DNA from: Alphaproteobacteria bacterium
Lineage (GTDB): Bacteria > Pseudomonadota > Alphaproteobacteria > Micropepsales > Micropepsaceae
Reading direction: 5' to 3'
DNA: 64,000 nt
NCBI GenBank assembly: GCA_003139615.1
Contig: PLJH01000035.1
Span: 18,292 to 82,291, forward strand
This document shows positions 18,769-27,890 of this stretch, in pieces (position 1 is the first letter of the stretch; each line of letters starts with the position of its first letter). The notes below the pieces were generated by a model, which ran no database searches, was not told the origin of the DNA, and worked only from the letters and a program-made list of their open reading frames with translations. Made by a program: the position numbers and the translations under genes.

Positions 18769-20118
18769 CTATTGCGAACTCAGATAGCCGAGCGCGCGCG
18801 CGGCGTACCCTTCGAGGGACTCATAATCGACGCATTCGCAATAACCCACGCCGGTGAGCGCCTTGCCGCGGCCTGAGTTCGTATTCTGCGGCGACCGGTC
18901 GATCAGCGCCACATTCACCGGCGTTTCCAATTGAACCGCGATATTGCCGTCCAGATAACTGCCGTCGGGATACCAGGGAGTCGCCAGCAATCCGATATCG
19001 GCCAATCCTCCCCCCAGATAGTCCATGAGCTCGTAGCTCCAATCCGTCGGCAAGGAGAGGCTCGCGAGCATCGGGATGAAGCGATCGAGCTTCATGCTCC
19101 CCGAGACCGGGATGGCTTGCCAGCCGTCCGGGACACGTTTGACATAGAAGCCATAGGAGACCGGTAACTCCGTCTTGATTGTTCCAACCTGGAAGCCGGC
19201 TGCGGTCACGGCATCGCCATTGTCGAGGTTGAACTCGCACCACGACCAGCTGCCGCAATGCTGCACCTGGACCCAGCCGAGTTGTGGCGGCGATGGAAGG
19301 GGAGGCGGCGGCGCGATAGGCTCTGCCGTGGATTGCATCATCAATTGATGATCGAGCCATCCGGTGCCTTTCACCTGATAGGTTTTGCCGCCCACGGCGA
19401 CGCTGCCCTTCACCGACAATTGCGGCCAGCTGTAATAGCGGCCGGGCAGCGGCGCGGGCGTGAGGCCGCCGACGCCCTGCAGGAAAAACGCGTTCTCCGG
19501 CGCAAGATCGGAGTTCATCTCAAGATTGATCGTCATGTTCGAGCCGTCATCGATCTGAACGACCAGCGGCAACACGTTCATGAAGCCGGTGTATGAGTCG
19601 GGACCGCAACCAAGCATGAAGGGCTCATTGCCGAACGTCGCAGTGCCGCCCATGACCGGCCATTGCGCGTTGGGCCGCCGCCGCACGATGAGAGAGTCGC
19701 TGCGGGTGGCGACAGTGACGGTCGTGACGGAATCGACAACCTGGCATTCCAAATCCGTCCAGCCGGCTTGCTGCTGTACGGCCGGAGAGATCGCCCGGTT
19801 TCGCGTGATGGCCGAGAGTACGGCAATGCGGTCGAGCCCGTTGGAACCTTCGACTTCGAGATTGCAGCTCAGCCAGTACCATTCCGTCCCCGAACTGAGA
19901 TGCAGTTCATGATCCCTGGGAAATTGGACCGAAGTCGGAAAGTCGAGCCCGTACGACGACGCGGGTCCCATCAGTTTCAGGATGATGGCCGCGTCCGTCG
20001 CCCCGCGCACCCTCCCCGCGGCGGCGAGCAATTGCGGCCAGAGCGGCGACTGCAGATATTTCGGTATCGAACTCAGATAGGCCGTCAGTGCTGCGGCCGG
20101 CGTCATCTTGGCGGGCAT
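18769..20118 (-). CDS. CrtC/AttH lipocalin-like protein
   Basis: 449 aa. ATG preceded by CTGGAGACCACC. The middle and C-terminal parts have the AttH/carotenoid 1,2-hydratase signature GTGWLDHQL with flanking WSWCEFNLDNGDAVTA and YYSWPQLSVKG, typical of the two-barrel lipocalin-like fold of hydroxyneurosporene synthase relatives. No clear Sec signal peptide: the N-terminus is MPAKMTPAAALTAYLSS. No carotenoid genes are near, so a general isoprenoid or lipid hydratase/isomerase-like function is only a possibility. Confidence 0.65.
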   Translation of the reverse strand: MPAKMTPAAALTAYLSSIPKYLQSPLWPQLLAAAGRVRGATDAAIILKLMGPASSYGLDFPTSVQFPRDHELHLSSGTEWYWLSCNLEVEGSNGLDRIAVLSAITRNRAISPAVQQQAGWTDLECQVVDSVTTVTVATRSDSLIVRRRPNAQWPVMGGTATFGNEPFMLGCGPDSYTGFMNVLPLVVQIDDGSNMTINLEMNSDLAPENAFFLQGVGGLTPAPLPGRYYSWPQLSVKGSVAVGGKTYQVKGTGWLDHQLMMQSTAEPIAPPPPLPSPPQLGWVQVQHCGSWSWCEFNLDNGDAVTAAGFQVGTIKTELPVSYGFYVKRVPDGWQAIPVSGSMKLDRFIPMLASLSLPTDWSYELMDYLGGGLADIGLLATPWYPDGSYLDGNIAVQLETPVNVALIDRSPQNTNSGRGKALTGVGYCECVDYESLEGYAARALGYLSSQ

Positions 20119-20517
20119 GGTGGTCTCCAGAATCTTGATGCACCGGGATCGAAGAACGCACGCCCTGTCCTGCACAGATTGCAACAGCAAGCGCCAAACG
20201 GGCAAGTGCGCATCGCCGCTTGCTATTCCCGCCGTCCTCGGCTGGGAAAGGGTGGATCGGTCCGCCAGGCCGATCTTTCCGCGACGACGTTTCCATCAAG
20301 AAGGCGCTGCCCGGTCCCGCATATGACGAAGCCGTACAACGGTACGACGCAGGGATATCCGAGCTGGGCAGATGCTCATCCACGAGATGGAAGACATATC
20401 GACGGACGTAGCCAAACGAGAGGCGTCAAATTAGATGTGCCGGGCGAAGTCGACGTAGGATCAGCAATTGCCTTGCGCAGAAAAAATGCGGATAGACCGC
20501 AGTCTGCGATGACGGAA
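20119..20517. other. Intergenic region without a recognisable gene
   Basis: 399 bases between the CrtC-like gene and tRNA-His. Frames that are open here are short and composition-driven. The left part must hold the promoter of the minus-strand CrtC-like gene; I see no clear repeat, terminator or RNA element. Confidence 0.5.
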
Positions 20518-20594
20518 TGGTACAGTTGGGTGGGCTCGAACCACCGACCTCCGGATCCACAATCCGGCGCTCTAACCAACTGAGCTACAACTGC
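20518..20594 (-). tRNA. tRNA-His (GTG anticodon)
   Basis: All arms fold: acceptor GCAGTTG with CAACTGT, D-stem GCTC/GAGC, anticodon stem CCGGA/TCCGG with loop TTGTGGA (anticodon GTG), T-arm GGTGG-TTCGAGC-CCACC, encoded CCA. The base 5' to G1 is T, position 73 is A, and pair 1-72 is G-U. So the G-1:C73 pair that marks tRNA-His in most bacteria is absent, as known for many alphaproteobacteria. This supports the lineage call. Confidence 0.96.
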
Positions 20595-20721
20595 ACGAAG
20601 GGCGCGGAAATTAGGGGCCCGCACCCCCAAAAGCAAGCCGTCAGGGAAGCCGCCCTGCGCGTGACCGATCAGGCTGCCTGGCCGGGAAATACGGCAAAAA
20701 CGCCCCTTCCGGCTCCGCGTC

Positions 20722-21888
20722 TTACGGCACGACCGCGTGCATTTCCGAGATCGCGCAGACGATATGATAGAGACTACTCGCAGGGGCAGGTTCTTCGACG
20801 AAGCGGCCCGCCTCGCCCATCTTGTCGCGCCACAATCCCCGAATGGGCGTCTCGAGATAGCGCCTGAGACCGGCGGCTGCCACGGCGACCTTTGCGAAAG
20901 CGTCATCGATTTCGTCTTCCGTCTCGCTCAGCGAGGCCATGGTCAGCCAGCCTTTGATCCGCTCGGTCTGGGGCCAAAGTCTCGCGTTGCGGTCCCGGGG
21001 GCTCAAATCGTCCCAGATTTCGTTGAACGCAACGCCGCGCGCGGGATCGACTCCATAGCGCTCGCCAAGCAGCACGAGTTTCTTTGCGGCCGCCAGCGCA
21101 TCGGCGCGACGACGCAACAGTCCCCAGCGCGCAAGCAACCATCCCCATTCGAATTGATGTCCCGGCTCCGCGATGCGGCCCGAATCGCCGGGCATGGGGT
21201 TCCAGTCGCCGTCGAAAAATTCGCGGACGCAGCCGTTCTTAGGATGAAGGAACTTCGCGAGACACAATTCCGCCAACTCGTCGGCGAGCGCATTCCAGCT
21301 TTCGTTCGCCGGATCTATTTCGATCCAGGCGAGCGCGGCTTCCAGCAGATGCATGTGCGGATTGGCGCGCAGCGGCAGCACACGCGGCACCGCTTCCTCG
21401 AACCCGCCCAGAGGATGCGCCCAGTTCTCGATCAGATTGTCGCGAACGGTGTCGGCCAGCGTGGCAAGCAACACGCGGTCCGTGTCCGCCGCAAACGCAG
21501 CGGCCAATCCGAACAAACCGAACGCATTGTCATAAAGATCGAATTCGCGGCCGACAGGCGTGCCGTCCGGCATAACGTTCGACCGGAAAAAACCCGTCGG
21601 CCCATAGCATTTCGTGACAAGAAAATTGAGCCCGTGCTCGATCGCCTCGAACGGTCCGTTCCAGCCGAGATCGCGCCCGGTCGCGAAGGAATAAACCTGG
21701 CGCGCCGGCACGCGCACACGCCGCACGCCGTCGATGGCCTTTCCATCCTGCCCGATCGTCTCGAAAAAGCCGCCCGCAACGCGATCCGTGTCGAGCCGCC
21801 ACCACAGCGGCAACGCGTCTTCAAGCAGCCATGCCGTCAGGGCATCGCGCTCGCGCAGAAAGGCATCGAATCCAGGAGTCCCCGTCAT
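20722..21888 (-). CDS. N-acylglucosamine 2-epimerase (AGE) family sugar epimerase/isomerase
   Basis: 388 aa, the usual length. Start at MTGTPGFDAFLRERDALTAW; the open frame further upstream is proline/arginine-rich noise. Alpha/alpha-barrel motifs: GGFFETIGQDGK, RVRVPARQVYSFA, DLYDNAFGLFGLAAAF, NPHMHLLEAALAW and the catalytic-histidine region EPGHQFEWGWLLARW. Such enzymes interconvert mannose and glucose or epimerise N-acyl-hexosamines without phosphorylation. The stop of the nitronate monooxygenase gene is 35 bases upstream, so the two may be one operon. Confidence 0.88.
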   Translation of the reverse strand: MTGTPGFDAFLRERDALTAWLLEDALPLWWRLDTDRVAGGFFETIGQDGKAIDGVRRVRVPARQVYSFATGRDLGWNGPFEAIEHGLNFLVTKCYGPTGFFRSNVMPDGTPVGREFDLYDNAFGLFGLAAAFAADTDRVLLATLADTVRDNLIENWAHPLGGFEEAVPRVLPLRANPHMHLLEAALAWIEIDPANESWNALADELAELCLAKFLHPKNGCVREFFDGDWNPMPGDSGRIAEPGHQFEWGWLLARWGLLRRRADALAAAKKLVLLGERYGVDPARGVAFNEIWDDLSPRDRNARLWPQTERIKGWLTMASLSETEDEIDDAFAKVAVAAAGLRRYLETPIRGLWRDKMGEAGRFVEEPAPASSLYHIVCAISEMHAVVP

Positions 21889-21923
21889 GCGGGCATCATA
21901 GTATGGACAGCCGACGCACGCAT

Positions 21924-22886
21924 TCAGGCCGCCAGCGCGCGTTTGGCTTCGCCATATTCCACGGCGAGGCGGTCGACGAGTTCCTGCACGGTCGGCGCAT
22001 CCGCGATCTGGCCCACGCCCTGCCCTGCGCCCCAGATGTCGCGCCACGCTTTCTTGTCGGTATTGCCGCCGGAACCGAAATTCATTTTCGACTTGTCCGA
22101 TTGCGGCAGGTTTTCGGGATCGAGGCCGGCTGCAGCGATCGACGAGCGCAGATAATTTCCGTGCACGCCCGTGAACAGATTCGAATAAACGATGTCGCCG
22201 CCGCCGGCCGCCTCCACCAGCGCACGCTTATAGGCTTCCGGCGCGTTCGCTTCCTTGGTTGCGATGAAGCGCGTGCCCATATAGGCGAGGTCCGCGCCCA
22301 ACGCCTGTGCCGCCAGAACCGAACGGCCATTGGCGATGGAGCCGGAAAGCGCAATCGTGCCGTCCCAGAAGCTGCGCAATTCGGAGACGAGCGCAAACGG
22401 GCTCAGCACGCCCGCATGCCCGCCGGCGCCCGCGCAAACCGGAACGAGCCCGTCGACGTCTTCTTCGATGGCCTTTTTGGCATGACGCACATTGATGATG
22501 TCGTGCAGCACCACGCCCCCATAGGAATGCGCAGCCGTCACCACTTCTTTTGGCGCGCGCAATGAGGTGATGATGATGGGTACCTCATGGCGGGTGCAGG
22601 TTTCGATATCCTGGGCGAGACGATCGTTCGAGGAATGACAGATCTGGTTCACCGCGAAAGGCGCCGCTTTTCGTCCGGTCTCACGCTCGAATGCCGCCAG
22701 CTCGCTTTTGATGCGGACGATCCATTCGTCCAGCACGGGCGCGGGGCGCGCATTGAGGGCGGGAAACGAGCCCACGATTCCGGCCTTGCACTGGGCGATC
22801 ACCAATTCGGGACCCGAGACAATGAAAAGCGGCGAGCCGATCACCGGCAGCCGCAATCGGCCTTCGAGCACTTTCGGCAAGGGCAT
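21924..22886 (-). CDS. Nitronate monooxygenase family FMN enzyme
   Basis: 320 aa TIM barrel. N-terminus [20 protein letters not shown], the substrate/FMN region of 2-nitropropane dioxygenase-like proteins; FMN-phosphate binding [14 protein letters not shown] and [32 protein letters not shown]; catalytic-type histidines in QICHSSNDR and VLHDI. Enzymes of this group oxidise alkyl nitronates; some related ones act on enoyl thioesters. Divergently oriented from hutH, with 135 bases between the two start codons for both promoters. Confidence 0.87.
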   Translation of the reverse strand: MPLPKVLEGRLRLPVIGSPLFIVSGPELVIAQCKAGIVGSFPALNARPAPVLDEWIVRIKSELAAFERETGRKAAPFAVNQICHSSNDRLAQDIETCTRHEVPIIITSLRAPKEVVTAAHSYGGVVLHDIINVRHAKKAIEEDVDGLVPVCAGAGGHAGVLSPFALVSELRSFWDGTIALSGSIANGRSVLAAQALGADLAYMGTRFIATKEANAPEAYKRALVEAAGGGDIVYSNLFTGVHGNYLRSSIAAAGLDPENLPQSDKSKMNFGSGGNTDKKAWRDIWGAGQGVGQIADAPTVQELVDRLAVEYGEAKRALAA

Positions 22887-23021
22887 GGAGATTCCTTTCA
22901 GAAATGGCTAATCGACCGCACTGATCCTTGCGCGGCGCAAGGCGTCAAGCGGCCCGGTTCGCCTGCCCCTTGCGACGAATCGCGCGAGAGACGAAAAGAA
23001 AGCCCGCATCGAGGTTTCCAG

Positions 23022-24554
23022 ATGAGCAAACTCGAAATCGTCCCCGGCAAGGCGCCGCTGTCCCTCTGGCGCCGGATCGCCGAAGGCGCCGGTCCCGTCA
23101 CCCTGGCCGATGCCGCGTGGCCCGGCATCGAGCGCTCGCGCGCGCTGATTGAAGATGCTCTCGCATCGGGCCAGCCGATCTATGGCGTCAACACGGGCTT
23201 CGGCAAGCTTGCGCAGACTCGAATTGCGCCGGGCGATCTGAAGGCGCTGCAGCGCAATCTCGTGCTGTCGCATGCGGCCGGTGTCGGCGCGCCGCTGCCG
23301 GATGCGGTCGTGCGGCTTGTGCTGGCGCTGAAGGTTTCAAGTCTCGCGCGCGGGTTTTCGGGCGTGCGCCGCGTGGTGGTCGAGCGTCTGCTCGAACTGC
23401 TCAACAAGGGCGTGCTGCCGGAAATTCCCGAGCAGGGCTCCGTCGGCGCATCGGGCGATCTCGCGCCGCTTGCGCATCTTTCGGCAGTGCTGATCGGCGA
23501 AGGGCATGCGCGGTTCGCGGGCGAAACGATGTCGGCACGCGCTGCGCTCACGCACGCTGGAATCCATCCACTGGAGCTCGAGGCGAAGGAGGGCTTGGCA
23601 CTTCTGAATGGCACGCAGGTTTCGACGGCACTTGCGCTCGTCAATCTGTTTGCGGCGGAAGCCAATCTCGAAGCAGCCCTGATCGCGGGCGCGCTGTCGA
23701 CGGATGCCGTCAAAGGCAGCGATACGCCGTTCGATGCGCGCATCCATGCCGCCCGCGGCCAGCCGGGGCAGATCGAAGCGGCGGCGGCTTTGCGCGCGCT
23801 GATGGCGGACAGCGACATCCGCCGCAGCCACGCCGATTGCACGCGCGTGCAGGATCCCTATTCCATCCGCTGCCAGCCGCAGGTGCTGGGGCCGTGCCTC
23901 GATATGCTTCGGTATTCCGCGGGCGTGTTCGCGATCGAGGCGAATGCGGCGACCGACAACCCGCTCATATTCGAGGACGGCGCGGTGCTGTCCGGCGGCA
24001 ATTTCCACGCCGAACCCGTTGCCATAGCCGCGGATTCGCTGGCGATTGCCATCGCCGAGATGGGCGCACTCAGCGAAAGGCGCATTGCGCTTCTGATCGA
24101 TTCCTCGCTGAGCGATCTGCCGCCGTTTCTTGCGAGCCACAGCGGCATCAATTCCGGATTCATGATCGCCCATGTGACGGCGGCGTCGCTCGCCTCGGAA
24201 AACAAATCGCTCGCACACCCGGCGTCCGTGGATTCGCTGCCCACCTCCGCCAATCAGGAAGATTTCGTATCGATGGCAACCTTCGCCGCGCGACGGCTCG
24301 GCGCGATGAACGCGAACACAAGCAACATCCTTGCAATCGAATTGCTCGCGGCAGCCGAAGGCATCGAATTCCACCGACCGCTCAAAAGCTCCGAAGCGCT
24401 CGAAGCCGCCCACGCCAAACTGCGCACAAAAGTCCCGCGCTTCGACCACGACCGCTTCTTCGCGCCCGCCATTGCGGCCGCTCGTGAGCTGGTGACGGAG
24501 CGCGCGTTCGAAGCGCTGTTGACGCCGGAGCTGAAGTTGCCATCGGCCAACTGA
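23022..24554 (+). CDS. hutH: Histidine ammonia-lyase
   Basis: 510 aa, normal length. Catalyses histidine to trans-urocanate plus ammonia, first step of histidine use. The self-forming MIO cofactor comes from Ala143-Ser144-Gly145 in [16 protein letters not shown]. Also seen: [11 protein letters not shown] (Tyr near residue 53), [36 protein letters not shown] and [21 protein letters not shown] precedes the ATG. The other hut genes (hutU, hutI, hutG) are not next to it, so the pathway, if complete, is dispersed. The tRNA-His gene 2.4 kb away looks coincidental. Confidence 0.95.
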   Translation: MSKLEIVPGKAPLSLWRRIAEGAGPVTLADAAWPGIERSRALIEDALASGQPIYGVNTGFGKLAQTRIAPGDLKALQRNLVLSHAAGVGAPLPDAVVRLVLALKVSSLARGFSGVRRVVVERLLELLNKGVLPEIPEQGSVGASGDLAPLAHLSAVLIGEGHARFAGETMSARAALTHAGIHPLELEAKEGLALLNGTQVSTALALVNLFAAEANLEAALIAGALSTDAVKGSDTPFDARIHAARGQPGQIEAAAALRALMADSDIRRSHADCTRVQDPYSIRCQPQVLGPCLDMLRYSAGVFAIEANAATDNPLIFEDGAVLSGGNFHAEPVAIAADSLAIAIAEMGALSERRIALLIDSSLSDLPPFLASHSGINSGFMIAHVTAASLASENKSLAHPASVDSLPTSANQEDFVSMATFAARRLGAMNANTSNILAIELLAAAEGIEFHRPLKSSEALEAAHAKLRTKVPRFDHDRFFAPAIAAARELVTERAFEALLTPELKLPSAN

Positions 24555-24728
24555 GGGCGGAGCTAACAACTGGAGCGCTCAGGCGTTGAACTGCGATGAC
24601 GAAGCCCGCTGCATAGCCGCGATCCGCGGCGCAGAAGGCAAGCGCCTCACGTATTATCAACCTCGTGAAGCCTGATTTTAGGTGGAAGGCCGCACAGTTT
24701 TTGCGTTGGCGTGAGAAGCTTGGAAAAA

Positions 24729-25573
24729 TTAGCCGCTAATCTGCTTCTTGAACTCGATGTGTTGTCGTTCAATTTCAAGAATATCAGCGTCAGTCAAATG
24801 TTCGTGGTGCCCATTACGACAAACATAGAAATCAACCATTTGGTGCTGCTTAAGCAAACGATTCAATGCGCCGTCATCTACGCCAGAGATGACGTAATGA
24901 CACTCATCGCCATCTGAATTATCGTGTTCTACGCTACCGCCTTCCGGGAAGACCTCGTCCGGGAGTAACCAGAAGACGGGCGGATCACCGCCAATCCGTG
25001 GTCCGTAGAAGTGCCGTAAATGGGCACAGAGGGTTCGTCCCCCATGCTCTGGACAGCCCAATTGTACCAACGATGGACCGCTCCCATCGCTTGAGTTCCT
25101 GAATGCCACTCGTGTGTACCGCCGCCTGACGACATCAAAGTGGATTGGGCTAAGGAGATGTGCGTATTCCATATCCGCCCCGAGATTTGACTGAGCCAGA
25201 TAATCGTTTCGTCATAGCTCCTCCCCCCTATCGGTTGATCTTCATGTTCGCTTGTTTCGTAGAAAATCGAAACGGTCTGGTTAGGTTCGACTATCAATTC
25301 AATTGTAGTTTCACCACGATAAAAAGATAATTGAATTTCTCCATTCACGCCCGGAAAGGCATCTGATTTTGTTAGTCCGATTTGCGTCGCATACCGCAGC
25401 AGCTTGATTGCAAGATCAATTGTATCCTGCACAGGCGCTTCGCCTTTTCCAAAATGCCAACCTGCCTTCAACTTTGCGTAACCCAACACCGCGCGCTCCG
25501 TCCCACTCGTATTAAAGCGGGTGGCGCTAAATTGAAATATCGCAGATGGGTCGATATAGGCTACGAAAGTCAT
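24729..25573 (-). pseudogene. Unknown island protein, split by a frameshift
   Basis: The frame starting MTFVAYIDPSAIFQFSAT is protein-like to about GGRSYDETIIWLSQ, then turns into low-quality sequence up to its stop at 24929. The -1 frame takes over exactly there (AQSNLGADMEYAHLLSPIHF) and continues convincingly to 24729, ending RQHIEFKKQISG with Cys/His-rich parts (CPEHGGRTLCAHLRHFYG, CRNGHHEHL). Together they would give about 280 aa. No slippery heptamer is visible at the junction near 25,205, so a single-base indel or a sequencing error is more likely than programmed frameshifting. Start overlaps the upstream gene's stop by ATGA. Confidence 0.55.
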
Positions 25574-25935
25574 TGCTTGGTCACTTTTTCGATTGCCTTA
25601 CCACTAATAAACCGTTCGACATCATTCACTGTCATGATCTCGCGGCGCGCTTGTGTTTCGAGATTCGAGACCAGTTGGCCTAATGCCCCCGCGAACGATT
25701 TTGCCGTGGTGAACGACATATTCAGTACGCAAACTGCGGAGCCATTACGCTCTAAGACGCAAGTAACATCTGACGTTGAAAGGGCATTCATAGACGCATT
25801 AAAATATATTTTTGGAACGTCCGTGGAGACGCCTGCAAGGAAGCGATCACCCACGTCCGCTCGCCTTGCTTTCGTTTTTTGTTTTGTCTTTGCCGATGGC
25901 ATATGCGCACCCGGCTCTTTTATAGGAGGGGGCAT
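25570..25935 (-). CDS. Unknown island protein, possibly DUF3467-like
   Basis: 121 aa (an alternative start at 25902 gives 110 aa). Lysine-rich N-terminus (AKTKQKTKARR), then the pattern IYFNASMNALSTSDVTCVLER...AVCVLNMSFTTAKSFAGALGQ, which resembles the small DUF3467 beta/alpha fold; the match is by eye only. It is the first gene of a two-gene unit, sharing ATGA with the frameshifted gene that follows. Base composition is visibly AT-richer than the chromosome on either side, suggesting acquired DNA. Confidence 0.55.
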   Translation of the reverse strand: MPPPIKEPGAHMPSAKTKQKTKARRADVGDRFLAGVSTDVPKIYFNASMNALSTSDVTCVLERNGSAVCVLNMSFTTAKSFAGALGQLVSNLETQARREIMTVNDVERFISGKAIEKVTKQ

Positions 25936-26003
25936 TTAAGGAATCGCTACCTTCATCTCGTGGAGGATATACAAAATCCGGGCAGAGCGCAATCTCGTGC
26001 TGG

Positions 26004-26183
26004 CTAGCCTTTGGTCTGGCCGCCTATGGCATTAGCCGATTTTCCTGGTTTGGGGCGGCTTGCTGATCGCTTTTTGGGGATATCCTTTAGGGGTGTAGAG
26101 GGCCCGGAGAATGCGCCGCGCAAGATTTTACGTAGCCGTTGTTCTGTCTCTTCCGGGCTATATTGGTCTTGCGGCTTCACCAT
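26004..26183 (-). CDS. Small basic protein
   Basis: 59 aa from ATG: MVKPQDQYSPEETEQRLRKI, then a basic proline/lysine tail (PLKDIPKKRSASRPKPGKS). The pattern 'SPEET-x-RL-x-x-LRGAF then PLK' is familiar from small unannotated alphaproteobacterial proteins. Its start codon lies 14 bases from the divergent start of the MltR-like gene, so each promoter would sit inside the other's 5' end. No strong Shine-Dalgarno. Real but functionally unknown, or possibly spurious. Confidence 0.45.
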   Translation of the reverse strand: MVKPQDQYSPEETEQRLRKILRGAFSGPSTPLKDIPKKRSASRPKPGKSANAIGGQTKG

Positions 26184-26197
26184 AAGGGGGAATTCCC

Positions 26198-26881
26198 ATG
26201 TCGCGAGGAAAGAAAAAGCCATCGCTTCGCGATCTTACACGAGAATCCCCGACGCAAGAAGATACCCAAGCCATCCTGAATTATGCGGCTAAGATTGCTA
26301 AAGCCGAGGAGGTTCCGGTCGGGGCGGATCGAATTATAGCCATTTCGATGGGCGCTCTTTTGGACAGCTTGATCGAAGCCCGAATCGTCCATGCCCTGAA
26401 GAATAAAGACGACATCGAAGAGATGTTTGCTGACCGGGGGCCGCTTGGAACTTTTAGTTCCAAAATTCAGATGGCATATGCGCTGGGCCAAATAGATAGC
26501 ACGGTGAGGGACGATCTGAATTGCATTAGACGCATTAGGAACGTCTTTGCCCATGCCAAAACGTCAGTGACAATGGATACACCGCTCGTTGCGAAAGAAT
26601 GCGCTAAGCTAAAATTGATGCGCTTAGCCTGTAAGAACGTAGACAAAGATGCTTTCAATGTTGTGATGAAGAATATGAAGCCACGGAATTTATTTCATTT
26701 CCACGCGGCTTTGATATCTGCAAACTTACAATTAGGTCAACTCGACGAGATCAAAGACGCTGATCCCGACCCGCAATTCAAGGCAGCACTCGAAAAACTT
26801 CAGAGGTTTCTGTCCCCAGAAACCGTGTTGGAAAGAATGTTTGCAGCTAAAGTCCGCGCCAAATCTTCTGGATCGTCATAA
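26198..26881 (+). CDS. MltR-like / DUF4145-like protein
   Basis: 227 aa. Central block LLDSLIEARIVHAL...FADRGPLGTFSSKIQMAYALGQI...LNCIRRIRNVFAHAK matches the layout of the mannitol repressor MltR family and related HEPN-like proteins (helical, with an R-N-x-F-A-H motif). Ribosome site AAGGGGGAATTCCC. No mannitol genes are near, so the MltR name should not be taken as function; RNxxxH is also the catalytic motif of HEPN RNases, so an RNase-type toxin or defence role is conceivable. Codon use is AT-rich. The last 82 bases overlap a convergent small gene. Confidence 0.65.
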   Translation: MSRGKKKPSLRDLTRESPTQEDTQAILNYAAKIAKAEEVPVGADRIIAISMGALLDSLIEARIVHALKNKDDIEEMFADRGPLGTFSSKIQMAYALGQIDSTVRDDLNCIRRIRNVFAHAKTSVTMDTPLVAKECAKLKLMRLACKNVDKDAFNVVMKNMKPRNLFHFHAALISANLQLGQLDEIKDADPDPQFKAALEKLQRFLSPETVLERMFAAKVRAKSSGSS

Positions 26882-27009
26882 CGCGAGTCAAAGGCTTTAA
26901 TCATCACCACAGCTTCTGCGATGGCGCTCTCGGGCAGCTCAATGATGCCGCCACAACAAGGGCATCGGGTAGTCTCTCGGGCTTCCGGCCCTTCCATGTG
27001 TGTGTCCAT
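26800..27009 (-). CDS. Small zinc-binding-type protein (CPCCGG)
   Basis: 69 aa, MDTHMEGPEARETTRCPCCGG. A very strong Shine-Dalgarno (AAAAGGAGGGGGAC) directly precedes the ATG, which makes the gene credible despite its 82-base tail-to-tail overlap with the MltR-like gene. The single CxxCGG motif resembles half of a zinc ribbon, so a dimeric site is possible. The rest is acidic-helical (EDLARTLAANILSN). Function unknown. Confidence 0.55.
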   Translation of the reverse strand: MDTHMEGPEARETTRCPCCGGIIELPESAIAEAVVMIKAFDSRYDDPEDLARTLAANILSNTVSGDRNL

Positions 27010-27153
27010 GTCCCCCTCCTTTTCGGGGCTGGATCACAATCACGGCGTTTCACCTTTTCAGCGTCGGCCTGTCGGGCTTGACAAGCTACCTATTGATAGT
27101 GTGGTGTCATCTACGTAATTGTGTGATATCGCACACATGAGATCAACTGGTCG

Positions 27154-27660
27154 ATGACCCGACGCTTCTATCCGGCCGTTCTGGAGCGAGGCCCCAAGCA
27201 CACTTTCGGCGTCTGGTTTCCGGATTTTCCGGATTGCGTGGCGGGCGGGACATCGCAGGAAGGGACTCTGGAGCGCGCGCAGACCGAACTTTCGCGCGCG
27301 GTCACCACGCTCGCCGAACAGGACAAGCCCCTGCCCGATCCGACGCCGGTGGAAAAGATCGCCATTCCCAAAGGCTGCGACTTCATTGCGTTCGTCGCGA
27401 TCGGAGTCGAGCCGCCGGATGTATCCGAGCGCGTGAACGTCTATCTGCCCCGGCAGCTGATCGAACGGGCGGACAAATGCGCGGCCGAACTGGGCATGAA
27501 TCGGTCGAGCTTCTTTGGACTTGCGGTGAGTTCGGCGCTTGCAGGACACGCCCTCGATCCGAAGCTCGGATTGCGCTCTGCGCTTGCGGGCGTGATCGTT
27601 GCCCGAAAGGGTGCCTCACAGGCAAAACCCTCCAGCGGCAAACGCGTTAGCAAGAAGTAA
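27154..27660 (+). CDS. HicB-family antitoxin-like protein, no HicA partner
   Basis: 168 aa. N-terminal HicB half-RNase-H fold (FGVWFPDFPDCVAGGTSQEGTLERAQTEL), then a ribbon-helix-helix-like DNA-binding part (VNVYLPRQLIERADKCAAELGMNRSSFF). Canonical hicAB encodes a ~60-aa HicA toxin next to hicB; neither the 144 bases upstream nor the 230 bases downstream hold one. It may be an orphan regulator. The downstream neighbour is oppB, same strand. Confidence 0.8.
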   Translation: MTRRFYPAVLERGPKHTFGVWFPDFPDCVAGGTSQEGTLERAQTELSRAVTTLAEQDKPLPDPTPVEKIAIPKGCDFIAFVAIGVEPPDVSERVNVYLPRQLIERADKCAAELGMNRSSFFGLAVSSALAGHALDPKLGLRSALAGVIVARKGASQAKPSSGKRVSKK

Positions 27661-27890
27661 ATGCGCTCCGGTTCATCGGCACTGCCGCATGTCCCGGACA
27701 ACGCGATTTGCACAGGTTAATCGCCCGCGACAAATCCCCGGAATTAAGTCAAATACCCCCGAAATTAGCGAATCGTTGACCATCGCCATGCATGCTTCCG
27801 CCCGCACAACTGCACACGGACTTCGGGGGGCGAGGTCGTCGTCGCTCACGCGCGATTCCCTCCCGCCGGTCGAAGGAACAAGGCGTCCCG

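Noticed and set aside
20518..24554. Functional link between tRNA-His and histidine ammonia-lyase
   Set aside because: Two unrelated genes lie between them on the other strand, and no shared regulatory element was seen.
25382..25939. 185-codon plus-strand frame in the AT-richer island
   Set aside because: Overlaps two coupled minus-strand genes fully and lacks a ribosome site or pattern.
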